Source of the DNA: Microbacterium capsulatum
Lineage (GTDB): Bacteria; Actinomycetota; Actinomycetes; Actinomycetales; Microbacteriaceae
Assembly: GCF_030865425.1 (NCBI RefSeq)
Contig: NZ_JAVFCB010000005.1
Span: forward strand, 91,974-155,973
Reading direction: 5' to 3'
Length of the DNA stretch: 64,000 bases
The notes under the pieces were generated by a model that saw only the letters and a program-made list of their open reading frames with translations, did no database searches and was not told where the DNA came from. The first letter of the stretch is position 1. Every line of letters begins with the position of its first letter. The position numbers and the translations under genes were made by a program. Below are positions 34,569-43,433 of this stretch, one piece after another.

Positions 34569-35923
34569 GGCGCATGCCCTCCGTCCGCCGCGGGTGCGGG
34601 TTCTCCGCGCGCGCCCGACGCCTCCGTCTCGCCGTGCGGCGCGCTGAGGTGCGGCCGCAGCAGCAGGGCGATGACCGGGATCGCGATGAGCAGCGCACCC
34701 GCGACGAGGAACAGCGAGAACTCGCGGCCGAGTGCATACCAGAGCAGGCCGAATCCGGCCGCGGAGAGGAAGCGGCTGATCGCCACGACCGTCTGCGCCG
34801 CCGCGATGCCCGTGCCGTGGGTCTCGGGCGTCGTCAGCTGCGCGGCGAGGGCGGCGAGCACGCCGTCGGTCGCGGCGTAGAAGCCGCCGAGGAACAGGAG
34901 GCAGAGCAGCGTGGCGGCGACGTCCTGCATCGGCAGGACCGCCACGAGGTAGGCGGCGAGCAGGCCGACATGGCCGAACACGAACACGCGCGCGCGACCG
35001 ATCCGGTCGGACAGCCGGCCCAACGGGATGGCCAGCGCGAGGAAGGCGATGTTGGTGCCGACGTACATCAGCGGGAACCATTGGGCGGCGAAGTCGCTGC
35101 GGGCCTGGAGCACCAGGTAGATGAAGCCGTCCCCGATCGTGAGCAGGCCGAGGATGCCGGAGGCGGCCAGCACGCGTCGCATCGGCCGCGAGGCGACCGT
35201 CGCCCAGTCGAACCTCGGGCGCGGTGCGCGAACCGCGCCGCCGAGCGCCCCCGCGCGATCGCCGGAGTCCGCCGCGCTCCGGGCGGTGCGGACGTTCGGC
35301 ACGAACAGCCCGAGGATCATGACGCCGATCACGGCGAACGCGAGCGAGGCGAGGAAGATCGTGCCGTAGCCGTTCGGGATCAGCAGCAGGATGAGGAACG
35401 CCAGCAACGGGCCGACGGCGGCGCCGATGTTGTCCAGGGTCCGGTGCACCCCGAACGAGGTGCCGAGGTTGTCGGGACGGGAGGAGGCCGTGATCACGGC
35501 GTCGCGCGGGGCGGTGCGGATGCCCTTGCCGATCCGGTCGGCCGAGATCACCACGGTCAGCGCGGTGAAGCCCGAGGCGAACAGCAGGCCGAGACGGGCG
35601 ACGGCCGCGACGGCGTAGCCCACGAAGGCCACCCACTTGGGCCGCCCCAGCCGATCGGACGTGTAGCCGCCGGCGATGCGCACCAGTGCGCTGACGCCTT
35701 GGTAGAGGCCGTCGAGGAGGCCGAAGGCGATGGTGGACAGACCGAGGTAGGCGGTGACGTACAGCGGCAGGACCGCGGTGACCGACTCCGATGAGATGTC
35801 GGTGAGCATCGACACGATCCCGAAGGCGACGACCGTCGACGAGACGGTGCGCAGGCCGGGCCGACGCGCGGTGCTGCCTTGGCCCGAGGCGGTCCTCGGC
35901 TTGTTCGAGAAGGAGATGTACAC
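34565..35923 (-). CDS. Major facilitator superfamily transporter
   Basis: The 452-residue protein has about twelve transmembrane helices and MFS loop motifs (GGYTSDRLGRPKWVAFVGYA between helices 2 and 3; PLGRLSDRIGRARVFVFGH in the second half). It starts at GTG with GAGG five bases upstream. It lies in a leftward operon with a beta-propeller protein, GT2 and a deacetylase, so it may export a sugar or glycan-related compound, but the substrate cannot be read. Start is 7 bp after the upstream gene. Confidence 0.85.
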   Translation of the reverse strand: MYISFSNKPRTASGQGSTARRPGLRTVSSTVVAFGIVSMLTDISSESVTAVLPLYVTAYLGLSTIAFGLLDGLYQGVSALVRIAGGYTSDRLGRPKWVAFVGYAVAAVARLGLLFASGFTALTVVISADRIGKGIRTAPRDAVITASSRPDNLGTSFGVHRTLDNIGAAVGPLLAFLILLLIPNGYGTIFLASLAFAVIGVMILGLFVPNVRTARSAADSGDRAGALGGAVRAPRPRFDWATVASRPMRRVLAASGILGLLTIGDGFIYLVLQARSDFAAQWFPLMYVGTNIAFLALAIPLGRLSDRIGRARVFVFGHVGLLAAYLVAVLPMQDVAATLLCLLFLGGFYAATDGVLAALAAQLTTPETHGTGIAAAQTVVAISRFLSAAGFGLLWYALGREFSLFLVAGALLIAIPVIALLLRPHLSAPHGETEASGARGEPAPAADGGHAP

Positions 35924-35930
35924 GGTCGCC

Positions 35931-36557
35931 TCACTGCGTCCGGAGGACCCCGAAGACGGTGTACAGCGTGCCCGTGCCCGAGGAGCCGAAGGACAGGGTG
36001 AGGGATTCGTAGGCTCCGACGAAGGTCATCGTGCCGTCGGCCGTCGGCTGCTCGTTCAGACCCGCCGCGGCCCAGCGCGTGCGGTACTCGGCGCGGATGT
36101 CGTTCTGCGATGCCGACGAGAGCGCCGACAGGGTCACCTGCATCACGGTGCTCTGCGCGGCGATCGAGCTCGAGCGCACCGTCGAGCCCGCCGCGGGCCC
36201 GGCGATGGCGGTCGGGAATCCGTCGACGATCCCGCCGTCCTTCGAGCCCGATGCGGGCAGCGGGGCGCTGATCAGCGGCTTGGCCGGTCGGGCGCTCGCC
36301 GGAGGCAACGCGCTGAGCGGGGTGGCCGGTGGCGGCGGCACCTCGGAGCCGGAGGTCGGCGTGGCGCCGGGCAGAGGGCCCGACGTGCTCCGGGCCGCGG
36401 CGGTGGTCGCCGGGTGCGGCCCGGGACGAGCTCCGGGGCCGGCGGCCGCGGTCAGTGCGATCGCGGTGATGATCCCCGCGGCCGCAAGCGCGCCGACCAC
36501 GGCGATCGCGATCTTCATCGCCCGGGTCATCCCGCTTCCGCGTGCGTCGTCCGACAT
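35931..36557 (-). CDS. Membrane-anchored proline-rich protein of unknown function
   Basis: Not recognised as a named family. The 208-residue protein has one N-terminal transmembrane segment (AIAVVGALAAAGIITAIALTAA), a Pro/Ala/Ser/Thr-rich spacer of about 80 residues and a compact C-terminal domain (SSIAAQSTVMQVTLSALSSA, MTFVGAYESLTLSFGSSGTG). GGGGAGG lies eight bases upstream of the ATG. It is the first gene of the leftward operon that ends with the deacetylase. The layout suggests an external domain on a wall-spanning stalk. Confidence 0.7.
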   Translation of the reverse strand: MSDDARGSGMTRAMKIAIAVVGALAAAGIITAIALTAAAGPGARPGPHPATTAAARSTSGPLPGATPTSGSEVPPPPATPLSALPPASARPAKPLISAPLPASGSKDGGIVDGFPTAIAGPAAGSTVRSSSIAAQSTVMQVTLSALSSASQNDIRAEYRTRWAAAGLNEQPTADGTMTFVGAYESLTLSFGSSGTGTLYTVFGVLRTQ

Positions 36558-36762
36558 CGCTGTCGCCTCCCCTCGGCCCTACGGGCCGTGTGCTCCCCCG
36601 CCCGCGACCTCCCGAGTCACGGGTACAGCTCCGATGTTTCTGATGCCCAGGGGCCCGCGGCCAGGGGTTCGCCATGCTCTGGGGGAGGAAGAGCACTTGA
36701 CGGCGACGGGAGGCCTGACCGCGGACCCGGTCTATGCGGCGCGGCAGGGTGGCCGCCGGTCA

Positions 36763-38292
36763 TCAGTACGCTCCGTGCGGGTGGATCAGCACCTTCGCCG
36801 TGCGCCACATGATGTGCAGGTCGTCGGTGACGGACCAGTTCTCCACGTATCGCAGATCGAGGCGCACGCTCTCCTCCCAGGAGAGATCGCTGCGTCCGGA
36901 GACCTGCCAGAGGCCGGTGATCCCGGGCTTGACGTAGAGGCGCCGGAAGACCTGGTCGGCGTAGTCGATCACCTCACGCGGCAGCGGAGGGCGGGGGCCG
37001 ACGACGCTCATGTCGCCGGCGAGGACGTTCCAGAACTGCGGGAGCTCGTCGAGCGAGAGCTTGCGCAGGATCCGGCCGACCCGGGTGACGCGCGGATCAT
37101 CCTTCATCTTGAAGAGAGGCCCGGCGCCCTGGTTCTGGTCCTGCAAGGCGATCAGCCGCTGCTCGGCGTCCGTGTGCATGGAGCGGAACTTGACCATCCG
37201 GAACATGCGGCCATCCCGTCCCACCCTCTCCTGAAGGAAGAACACCGGACCGGGCGAGTCGAGTCTGATCAGCACGGCGATCACGGGCGCGAGGATCGCG
37301 ATCGGGATCAGCGCCAGCGAGGCGACGGTGACATCGACGATGCGCTTGAGCACGCGATGCGCACGGAAGTCCGAGATCCGCACGTGGATGAGCGGCAGTC
37401 CGTCCGCACTGGAGAAGTGCAGACGCGTGCCGACGACGTCTGGCAGGGGATCGGAGAGCACGAGCTCGGCAGCCGTGCCCTCCAATCCCCAGCTCAGTCG
37501 CTTGACGAAGTCCGGGTCCCCACTCGGACGGCTCGCCAGCACGACTGTGTCGGTGCTCAGCTCCGCGGCCACGGTCCCCACCGTGATCGCGTTGCCGAAG
37601 ACCGGGATTCGCGCGTCTCGGACCACGAGGTCGCGCGCATTGCCATCCAGCAGGGTCGCCCCAACGACCGCATAACCGGACTTCTCCGCCGGGATCAGGG
37701 CCCGGATCGCGCTCTCCACGTCGACGCGATTGCCGACGACGAGGGTGCGAGACACGAACCGGTTCCTCCGGCGGAGGGCGCGCAGGCGGCTGTGCCAGGC
37801 GAGTCGGCTGAGCAGGAGTCCTGCGAGTCCGATCGGCAGGCCGACCAGGACGGTCGGCCGCATGGCTTCCCATCCGAGTGCGGCCGCCGCCATGGCGACG
37901 ACGCCGAAGGACAGGGCGGTGGCCGTCGCCAGCGTCCTCGCCTCTTCGGCGCCCCTGCGGAAGAGCGCCGCATCGCGGGTGCGCAGCGTGCCGAGCAGCA
38001 CCATCCAGATCGTCGCCAGCAGGACGGCGCGCAGGGCGACGTCGGATCCGGCCGCGCCCCCGCTCATCTCGATGGCGGCGCTCGAGACGACGGCGCTGAG
38101 CACCGTCGCGGTGTCGCTGAGCAGCAGGCGCCCGCGGAAGCGGTGCTCCCATTCCCGCCGACGCGTGAGCGCGGCGGAGGCTCGCGGAGCCGTCGCTGCG
38201 TCGACCATGACGGACTTGTCCGTCTGTAGCGTCGGCAGCGGCGTGAACATGCCCGGGCGTGCGAGGCCCAGTGCCTCCTTCACGGAGGTCAT
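36763..38292 (-). CDS. Initiating polyprenyl-phosphate sugar-1-phosphate transferase (WbaP/CpsE-like)
   Basis: This membrane enzyme moves a sugar-1-phosphate from a UDP sugar to undecaprenyl phosphate, the first step of polysaccharide assembly. The 509-residue protein has about five transmembrane helices, a CoA-binding-like soluble region ([19 protein letters not shown]) and a C-terminal Bac_transf domain with [53 protein letters not shown] and [16 protein letters not shown]. The start at 38292 is chosen because GAGGAG lies seven bases before that ATG; the frame is open for 44 more codons without a better site. The upstream region carries three TCCCCAGTGC repeats. Confidence 0.92.
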   Translation of the reverse strand: MTSVKEALGLARPGMFTPLPTLQTDKSVMVDAATAPRASAALTRRREWEHRFRGRLLLSDTATVLSAVVSSAAIEMSGGAAGSDVALRAVLLATIWMVLLGTLRTRDAALFRRGAEEARTLATATALSFGVVAMAAAALGWEAMRPTVLVGLPIGLAGLLLSRLAWHSRLRALRRRNRFVSRTLVVGNRVDVESAIRALIPAEKSGYAVVGATLLDGNARDLVVRDARIPVFGNAITVGTVAAELSTDTVVLASRPSGDPDFVKRLSWGLEGTAAELVLSDPLPDVVGTRLHFSSADGLPLIHVRISDFRAHRVLKRIVDVTVASLALIPIAILAPVIAVLIRLDSPGPVFFLQERVGRDGRMFRMVKFRSMHTDAEQRLIALQDQNQGAGPLFKMKDDPRVTRVGRILRKLSLDELPQFWNVLAGDMSVVGPRPPLPREVIDYADQVFRRLYVKPGITGLWQVSGRSDLSWEESVRLDLRYVENWSVTDDLHIMWRTAKVLIHPHGAY

Positions 38293-38324
38293 GTCGTGGC
38301 TCCTCGAGCCATGACAATACGCAG

Positions 38325-38366
38325 TCCCCAGTGCGTCATTGTCCTTCCCCAGTGCTTCCCCAGTGC
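38325..38366. promoter_or_regulatory. Triple TCCCCAGTGC direct repeat upstream of the initiating transferase
   Basis: Identical 10-bp copies begin at 38325, 38346 and 38357, with spacings of 21 and 11 bp (two turns and one turn of the helix). They start 33 bp upstream of the transferase start and read GCACTGGGGA on its coding strand. Direct, phased repeats at this place look like the binding array of a transcription factor. Confidence 0.55.
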
Positions 38367-38730
38367 CGTTCGTGGACGACGAACGGTGCATTCGCGCGAC
38401 CGACCCCTCGGTGCCGTCTCCCACCGGGATCCCAATTCCCGATGTCCTCCGCCGTTCCCAGGCGGCAGAGGCGTGCAGACGACCTGCTCGAATGATGTGA
38501 CTCTAGCCCATGACGGCCGCCGGGGGAAGATCCATCCGCGTCCTGTTTGCGAGTTCCTTTTCCGCAGGTCAGGTTTGGTATCCCGGTCGCCGGAGGACGC
38601 CCCCGCCTCGCGGACGAGCGCGAGGATCCGCCCGGCGATCGCGTGCGTCGGGGCGGGGAGGGTCTTGCCGGTCGTGGCGTCCCCGACTGTGCGGATGCGC
38701 GCTCGCCGGACGACGAAGGGCGGCTGGTAA
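38367..38730. other. Intergenic stretch with possible minus-strand gene relic
   Basis: About 360 bp between the phased repeats and the decayed gene. A short inverted repeat (CCGTTCG/CGAACGG, about 38366-38386) lies at the left. Between roughly 38560 and 38730 one minus-strand frame has strongly biased codons and protein-like sequence (GDATTGKTLPAPTHAIAG), but it has no proper start and its flanks lose the bias. It may be a gene fragment; other frames are equally open, so this is uncertain. Confidence 0.3.
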
Positions 38731-39103
38731 GGCCTGGGAGAGAAGCTCCTGTGCGTCGGGGCCAATCTCGTCGCGGTGCGGACTGTCGCCGAGGTGACAG
38801 GCGGCCTCTCGCAGAACGCCGTCAAGCCCGCTACGACCGTGAAGCGGAGCAGCTTGAAGATCGCGGACAGGCGGGTCGATCCGGCGTCGGTCGCCGACCT
38901 CTCGAAGACCTTCGGCCTGCATCGATCAGTGTCTGCAGAACGCGGCCGTGGGCCTGAGCAAGGTCGAGATCCTCACACGCTTCGCGGGCTCGCACACGGT
39001 GAGCGTCGAGTTCCAGGCCCCGGGCCCGGGCGGCCCGCTCGCCGTGTGGACGACGCCGATGTCCCGGGCGACTCCCGTGACGATCGGGGACACCTGCAAG
39101 TAG
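38731..39103 (+). pseudogene. Decayed gene of unknown function, frameshifted near 38920
   Basis: Two plus-strand segments with almost only G/C third positions read as one protein if a single-base frameshift near 38920 is corrected. The first, open from 38731, includes VAVRTVAEVTGGLSQNAV and ASVADLSKTFGL; the second, from 38921, runs IDQCLQNAAVGLSKVEILTR to VTIGDTCK and a TAG stop at 39101. A stop at 38728 and lack of a start mean the 5' end is also lost. A strong hairpin follows the stop. The family is not recognised. It may also be a sequencing error in a real gene. Confidence 0.45.
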
Positions 39104-39106
39104 CGG

Positions 39107-39147
39107 TGCCGCGGCCGGGGGCACTCGCCGTGTCCCCAGCCGCGGCA
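39107..39147 (+). terminator. Hairpin after the decayed gene
   Basis: TGCCGCGGC (39107-39115) pairs exactly with GCCGCGGCA (39139-39147), with further partial pairing of GGGGCAC and GTGTCCCC inside. It begins four bases after the stop of the decayed reading frame, supporting that this was once a plus-strand gene. There is no T-run. Confidence 0.5.
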
Positions 39148-39238
39148 GCGCCATCCCTGCGGCCGAGTTCTCGGTGGGATCCGGGGGTGCGCCTCGGTGC
39201 GAGGCAGAAGACGGGTGGTCGTGCCCGCGTCCGGGGCG

Positions 39239-39263
39239 TCATCCCGCATCGGTCGCGGGATGA
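39239..39263 (-). terminator. Hairpin downstream of the first tyrosine-kinase gene
   Basis: TCATCCCGC (39239-39247) and GCGGGATGA (39255-39263) form a perfect 9-bp stem with a 7-base loop, four bases past the stop codon of the minus-strand kinase gene. Probably its transcription terminator. Confidence 0.6.
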
Positions 39264-39267
39264 CGGA

Positions 39268-40707
39268 TCAGGCCGTTGCGCGCTTCCGGCGCTTCTGGCT
39301 CTTGCCGTTGCCGGTCGTCTGGACGGTCGTGATCTCGCCGGTCGTCGAATGGGTCATCCCGTAGGTGTACGAACCGTAGCCGTAGCTGTCCGGGCCCTTG
39401 GTGGGCAGCTTCGTCGCGACCACGCCGAGCAGGTCGACGCCGGCGGTCTCGAGCGTCCGGATGGCGCCTGTGAGCTCCTGCTTCCTCGTCTCGCCGGACG
39501 CCGACACCAAAATCACGCCCCGTGCCTTCTTGCCCAGCACTGCCGCGTCTGTGACGAGGAGCAGCGGCGGGGCGTCGATCAGCACGTAGTCGAAGTAGTC
39601 GCCGAGCGGGGCGAGCACCTGGTCCATCGCGGTCGACCCGAGCAGCTCGCTCGGGTTCGGCGGGATCCGCCCGCTGGTCAGCACGAACAGGTTGCTGCCG
39701 CCCCACTTCTGCAGCGCGTCGGCGACGTCGATCCGTCCGATCAGCACGTCGGTGAGGCCCACACCCCCCTCGATGCCCATGTAGTCGGCGACGCGGGGGA
39801 GACGGAGATCGCCATCGATGAGGGCCACGCGTGCACCGGTCTCGGCGAGGGCGATGGCGAGGTTGGCGGCGGTCGTCGACTTGCCCTCGCCCGGGCCGGC
39901 ACTGGAGACGACGAAGACGCGCGGACCGTCGTCGACGGCGAGGAACTGCAGGTTGGTGCGCAGGGCGCGGAAAGACTCCGCGCGCGGGCCGCGCGGGTCG
40001 GCGTGCACGATGAGCGGTCGCTTGGCGGCGTCGGGGTCCTTGGCGATCCCGCCCAGCACCGGCTTGCTGGTGATCGCCTCGAGGTCGTGCAGGGTGTGCA
40101 CGCGCGTGTCGAGCATGGTGCGCAGCACCGCGATGCCCAGGCCGAGGGCGAGGCCGAGGACGGCGCCGAGCGCCAGCGTCAGCGGGATGTTCGGGCTGGA
40201 CGGTGCGGCCGGCGCCGCAGCGGGCTCGGTCACGGTCACCTGCACGAGGCTGTTGTTGCCGCCCGTGGGCTTCTCCAATGTGCTTTGGATGGCGTCGGTG
40301 AAGCTCACCGCGACGGCATTCGCGATCTTCGCCGCACGATCCGCATCGCCGTCGACGACGGAGATGTCGATCAGGACGGTGTTCAACGGTGTCGTCGCGG
40401 TGACCTGCTTCGCGAGCTGCGCAGACGTGGTGTCGAGATTCAGCTTCTGGATGACAGGGGCGAGGATCAGCGCGGTGCCGACGATGTCGGCGTAGCTGGT
40501 GACCATCTGTCGGGCGAACGTCTGGCCCTGCACGAGGTCGCCGGTCGCGGCTCCCTCGGTGCGCACCGACACGTACAGTTGGGTCGAAGCGTTGTACTTC
40601 GGGTGCTGCAGGGCTGCGTACCCGGCGCCTCCCGCGACGCCGACGACGACGATCAGGATCAGGATCCAGTTCTTCCGCAGAATGCGCACGTAATCGTGGA
40701 GATCCAT
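39268..40707 (-). CDS. Polysaccharide copolymerase / bacterial tyrosine kinase fusion (A)
   Basis: The 479-residue protein joins a Wzz domain (transmembrane segments WILILIVVVGVAGGAGYAAL and IPLTLALGAVLGLALGLGIAVL) to a cytoplasmic BY-kinase domain. Kinase motifs are Walker A SSAGPGEGKSTTAANLA near 265-282, Walker A' VALIDGDLRLP and Walker B YVLIDAPPLLL. A tyrosine cluster (SYGYGSYTYG) near residue 440 is the expected autophosphorylation site. Such proteins control chain length and export by phosphorylation cycles. AGGGGGG precedes the ATG. It is 77 bp downstream of a paralogue. Confidence 0.92.
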   Translation of the reverse strand: MDLHDYVRILRKNWILILIVVVGVAGGAGYAALQHPKYNASTQLYVSVRTEGAATGDLVQGQTFARQMVTSYADIVGTALILAPVIQKLNLDTTSAQLAKQVTATTPLNTVLIDISVVDGDADRAAKIANAVAVSFTDAIQSTLEKPTGGNNSLVQVTVTEPAAAPAAPSSPNIPLTLALGAVLGLALGLGIAVLRTMLDTRVHTLHDLEAITSKPVLGGIAKDPDAAKRPLIVHADPRGPRAESFRALRTNLQFLAVDDGPRVFVVSSAGPGEGKSTTAANLAIALAETGARVALIDGDLRLPRVADYMGIEGGVGLTDVLIGRIDVADALQKWGGSNLFVLTSGRIPPNPSELLGSTAMDQVLAPLGDYFDYVLIDAPPLLLVTDAAVLGKKARGVILVSASGETRKQELTGAIRTLETAGVDLLGVVATKLPTKGPDSYGYGSYTYGMTHSTTGEITTVQTTGNGKSQKRRKRATA

Positions 40708-40784
40708 GCCCGCCCCCCTCTTGAATTCACGGTCTCACAATGTTACCGAGTGATCGCGGCCTGATTCGACAGTCGCGTCGCGGG

Positions 40785-42170
40785 TCAGGAAGCGGCGATG
40801 CGCGGTGCGTCCAACGCGTGCCCGTAGCCCGCGTACGGGTTGCGACCGCCCCTGGGCGTCGGCTGCTTCGTGAGCACCGTTCCGATGACCCGTCCGCTGG
40901 CCGCATCCACCGTGGTGGCGGCGTCCGCGATCCGGGCCGCGGCGACGCCGGCGGTGGCGGCAGCCAGGATCACGCCCGTGCAGAGGTGAGAGACAACCAC
41001 GGCGTCCGTTACCGGAAGGACGGGGGGCGTGTCGATGAGCACGATGTCAAACGCGGCAGTCAGCTGCTCTATCAGCACCTCCATCGACGGCGATCCCAGC
41101 AGTTCTGCGGGGTTCGGCGGGATGGCTCCGGCGGGGAGCACGAACAGGGTGCTTGTCTTCCATCGCTGCAGCGCGTCGTTGATGCTGATCCGTCCGGCAA
41201 GCACGTCGCTCAGCCCGACATCGCCGTTCACGCCGAAGCTGGCCGCCACGCGCGGCTTGCGCAGGTCCGCGTCGAGCAGGGCGACCCGGTGACCGGCCTC
41301 GGCGAAGCTGAGCGCCAGGTTCGCAGCGAGGGTCGATTTGCCCTCGCCGGGGGACGAGCTCGTGACCGCGAACACACCAGACCGCCCGGGCGGGATGAAG
41401 AATCCGACGTTCGTGCGCAGCGTTCGATATGGCTCGGAGCGCGGGCTGCGCGGCTGCGCCGCGAGCACGAGAGTACGCTGCGACGCGGACGGATCGAACG
41501 CCGTCACGGCGAGCACCGGGAGGTCGACCGCGGCTTGGAGCTCGTCCCGGGTGCGCACCCGGGTGTCGAGCTGGCCGCGCAGCACGGCGGCGCCGATCCC
41601 GACGGCGAGACCGGCGGTGGCGCCGAGGGCCAGCGACAACGGCAGGGCCGGTGCGGCGGGCCGAACGGGCACCAGGGCGGGCTGCACTGAGATCACCTGG
41701 ATCCGGTAGGTCGCGGTCTCCGACGGCTTCTCCAGCTTCTGCTCGACGACGGTCTGGAAGCTCTCGGAGATCGCGTTGGCGAGGCGCGCCGATTGCACGG
41801 CCACGGGCGCGGAGGCCGAGATGGTGATGACGAGACTGTCTTGGCCCGTGGTCGCGCGCACGGAGGGCGTGAGGGCTGCGACCGTCGTCGGCAGACGCAG
41901 GCTGTCGATCACCGGCTGCAGCACCAGCGAGCTGGTGATGAGCATCCGGTAGCTCTCGACGGCCTGACGCGTGTACGAGCTCGCCTGCGTCCGATCGGCG
42001 GTGCTGGCCTGGGCTGACGACTGCGCCGCGATGTAGACGTCGGTGCTCGCCTCATACCGCTGGGGCGTGAACAGGGAGACGAGCACGCCGGCCGAGACGC
42101 CGACGACGACGCCGGAGATGATGAGGACGGACTGGCGGCGCATCGTGCGGAGAAAGGAGGGAAGATCCAC
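40785..42170 (-). CDS. Polysaccharide copolymerase / bacterial tyrosine kinase fusion (B)
   Basis: A paralogue of the gene just downstream: Wzz domain, second membrane helix near LPLSLALGATAGLAVGIGAAVL, Walker A TSSSPGEGKSTLAANLA, Walker A' VALLDADLRKP and Walker B IVLIDTPPVLP. Its C terminus has only two tyrosines (NPYAGYG), so the phosphorylation cluster is reduced. The GTG at 42170 is preferred over an in-frame GTG at 42182: it gives the N terminus MDLPSFLRTMRRQ, which aligns with MDLHDYVRILRKN of the paralogue, and AGGAG lies about five bases before it. Product is 461 residues. Confidence 0.9.
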   Translation of the reverse strand: MDLPSFLRTMRRQSVLIISGVVVGVSAGVLVSLFTPQRYEASTDVYIAAQSSAQASTADRTQASSYTRQAVESYRMLITSSLVLQPVIDSLRLPTTVAALTPSVRATTGQDSLVITISASAPVAVQSARLANAISESFQTVVEQKLEKPSETATYRIQVISVQPALVPVRPAAPALPLSLALGATAGLAVGIGAAVLRGQLDTRVRTRDELQAAVDLPVLAVTAFDPSASQRTLVLAAQPRSPRSEPYRTLRTNVGFFIPPGRSGVFAVTSSSPGEGKSTLAANLALSFAEAGHRVALLDADLRKPRVAASFGVNGDVGLSDVLAGRISINDALQRWKTSTLFVLPAGAIPPNPAELLGSPSMEVLIEQLTAAFDIVLIDTPPVLPVTDAVVVSHLCTGVILAAATAGVAAARIADAATTVDAASGRVIGTVLTKQPTPRGGRNPYAGYGHALDAPRIAAS

Positions 42171-42275
42171 GAGGCTCCTCACGGGACTGGCACAATGGCG
42201 GGACGGGGTGCGGTGGTACCGAGACTATCGGGCGCTCACGCACTCCGACCGAGCACAGGACGAGGAGAGTTCCGC

Positions 42276-43403
42276 ATGTCGAGGCTGCAAGCGCTCTTCC
42301 CCGACGGCCCGCGCAGTACGCGGATCGTGTTCGACGACCATCACACCGTGCGCCGGCTCAACGAGATGTTCGGTGGGGAGCGCGCGGGGCTGCGCCAGGT
42401 CGTCGCGGTGGCGGACGTGCCAGCACTGGTGCGGACGGTTCAGGCGTCGCAGCGCGACGCCGCTCCCATCGTCCTGCCGGCTCAGAGTGCGAAGTCCACC
42501 CGTCGTGGCTCGCGCGGGCCCCGCCGCGACGTCGTCAACGTGACGGCGGGCGTGATCGCGGCCGTCGTGCTCGCCAGCGCGGGGGTGGCGGGCGTGGTGC
42601 ACGCCGCGAATGCGAATCCCGCCGCCGACGCGTACGCCGCCCTGCAGGCCGGCGAGGCTGCCGTCGAGGATCTGGCGCAGGGCGTGCGCAACTCGCATGC
42701 CCAGACGGCCGCCCGGATCCGCGACGCCCTCGACGACGTGCAGTCCCTGCAGGCGGCGTTCGTGAGCCTGCAGCCCGGTCTCGTCGACCGCGCGGGTGAC
42801 ACCGTACGACTGGCGGATTCGTCGATGCTGACCGGTGCGATCGCCGATGCGGCGGCGACGACCAACGCACTCAAGGCGATCACCCTGCCTACGCTGCCCG
42901 CCGACGACACGGTGCGCGTCGACGAACGCTCCCTCGACTCGATCGCCAAGGCCGCCGACCAGAGCCAGGCGCGCACGCGCGCCTGGCAGGCAATGACAGC
43001 CCCGCTCGCGGCCATTTCGGACAAGGTGTCGTCGACGATCGCCGCCTACGATGCGCGCCGCGCCTCGGTCGCGGCCGCGTTCCCCACCTTGGCTGCGAGG
43101 ATGGTGGACGAGTACTCGAGTCGGGATCGGACCCTGCGCGACGCGGTCACCGCGGCGGCGACGCGGATCGCGACGACGAACCTGGCGCAGGGCGGCGCCG
43201 CCGCGATCACGGCGTATCGCGCGGCCGTCCAGGCGCTGGTGGCCGCACCCCGGCAGCCCGTCGCGGGTACGACGAATCCGGAGACGGGCGCGGGCACCAC
43301 GAACGGTCAGCAGACTCGCGGGACCTCGCCCACCGCGGCGCCGACGACGCCCTCGGACACGGGAACGCCGTCGCTGACGGTCCCGTCCCCGCCGGCCGGC
43401 TGA
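42276..43403 (+). CDS. Bitopic membrane protein of unknown function with helical external domain
   Basis: Not recognised. The 375-residue protein has an N-terminal cytoplasmic region of about 90 residues (MSRLQALFPDGPRSTRIVFD), one membrane segment (VTAGVIAAVVLASAGVAGVVHA), a long Ala-rich helical external part (about 115-320) and a Thr/Pro-rich tail. The ATG at 42276 has GAGGAG eight bases upstream and is better than the earlier ATG at 42195. It is divergent from the tyrosine-kinase pair, and its position suggests a role at the edge of the polysaccharide machinery. Confidence 0.7.
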   Translation: MSRLQALFPDGPRSTRIVFDDHHTVRRLNEMFGGERAGLRQVVAVADVPALVRTVQASQRDAAPIVLPAQSAKSTRRGSRGPRRDVVNVTAGVIAAVVLASAGVAGVVHAANANPAADAYAALQAGEAAVEDLAQGVRNSHAQTAARIRDALDDVQSLQAAFVSLQPGLVDRAGDTVRLADSSMLTGAIADAAATTNALKAITLPTLPADDTVRVDERSLDSIAKAADQSQARTRAWQAMTAPLAAISDKVSSTIAAYDARRASVAAAFPTLAARMVDEYSSRDRTLRDAVTAAATRIATTNLAQGGAAAITAYRAAVQALVAAPRQPVAGTTNPETGAGTTNGQQTRGTSPTAAPTTPSDTGTPSLTVPSPPAG

Positions 43404-43433
43404 CGCCCGTTTCCCGCCCGGTCGACGCCCGCG

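Noticed and set aside
36763..38424. Longer version of the initiating transferase starting at 38424
   Set aside because: The extra 44 residues lack family similarity and contain the phased repeats; the ATG at 38292 has a strong GAGGAG site.
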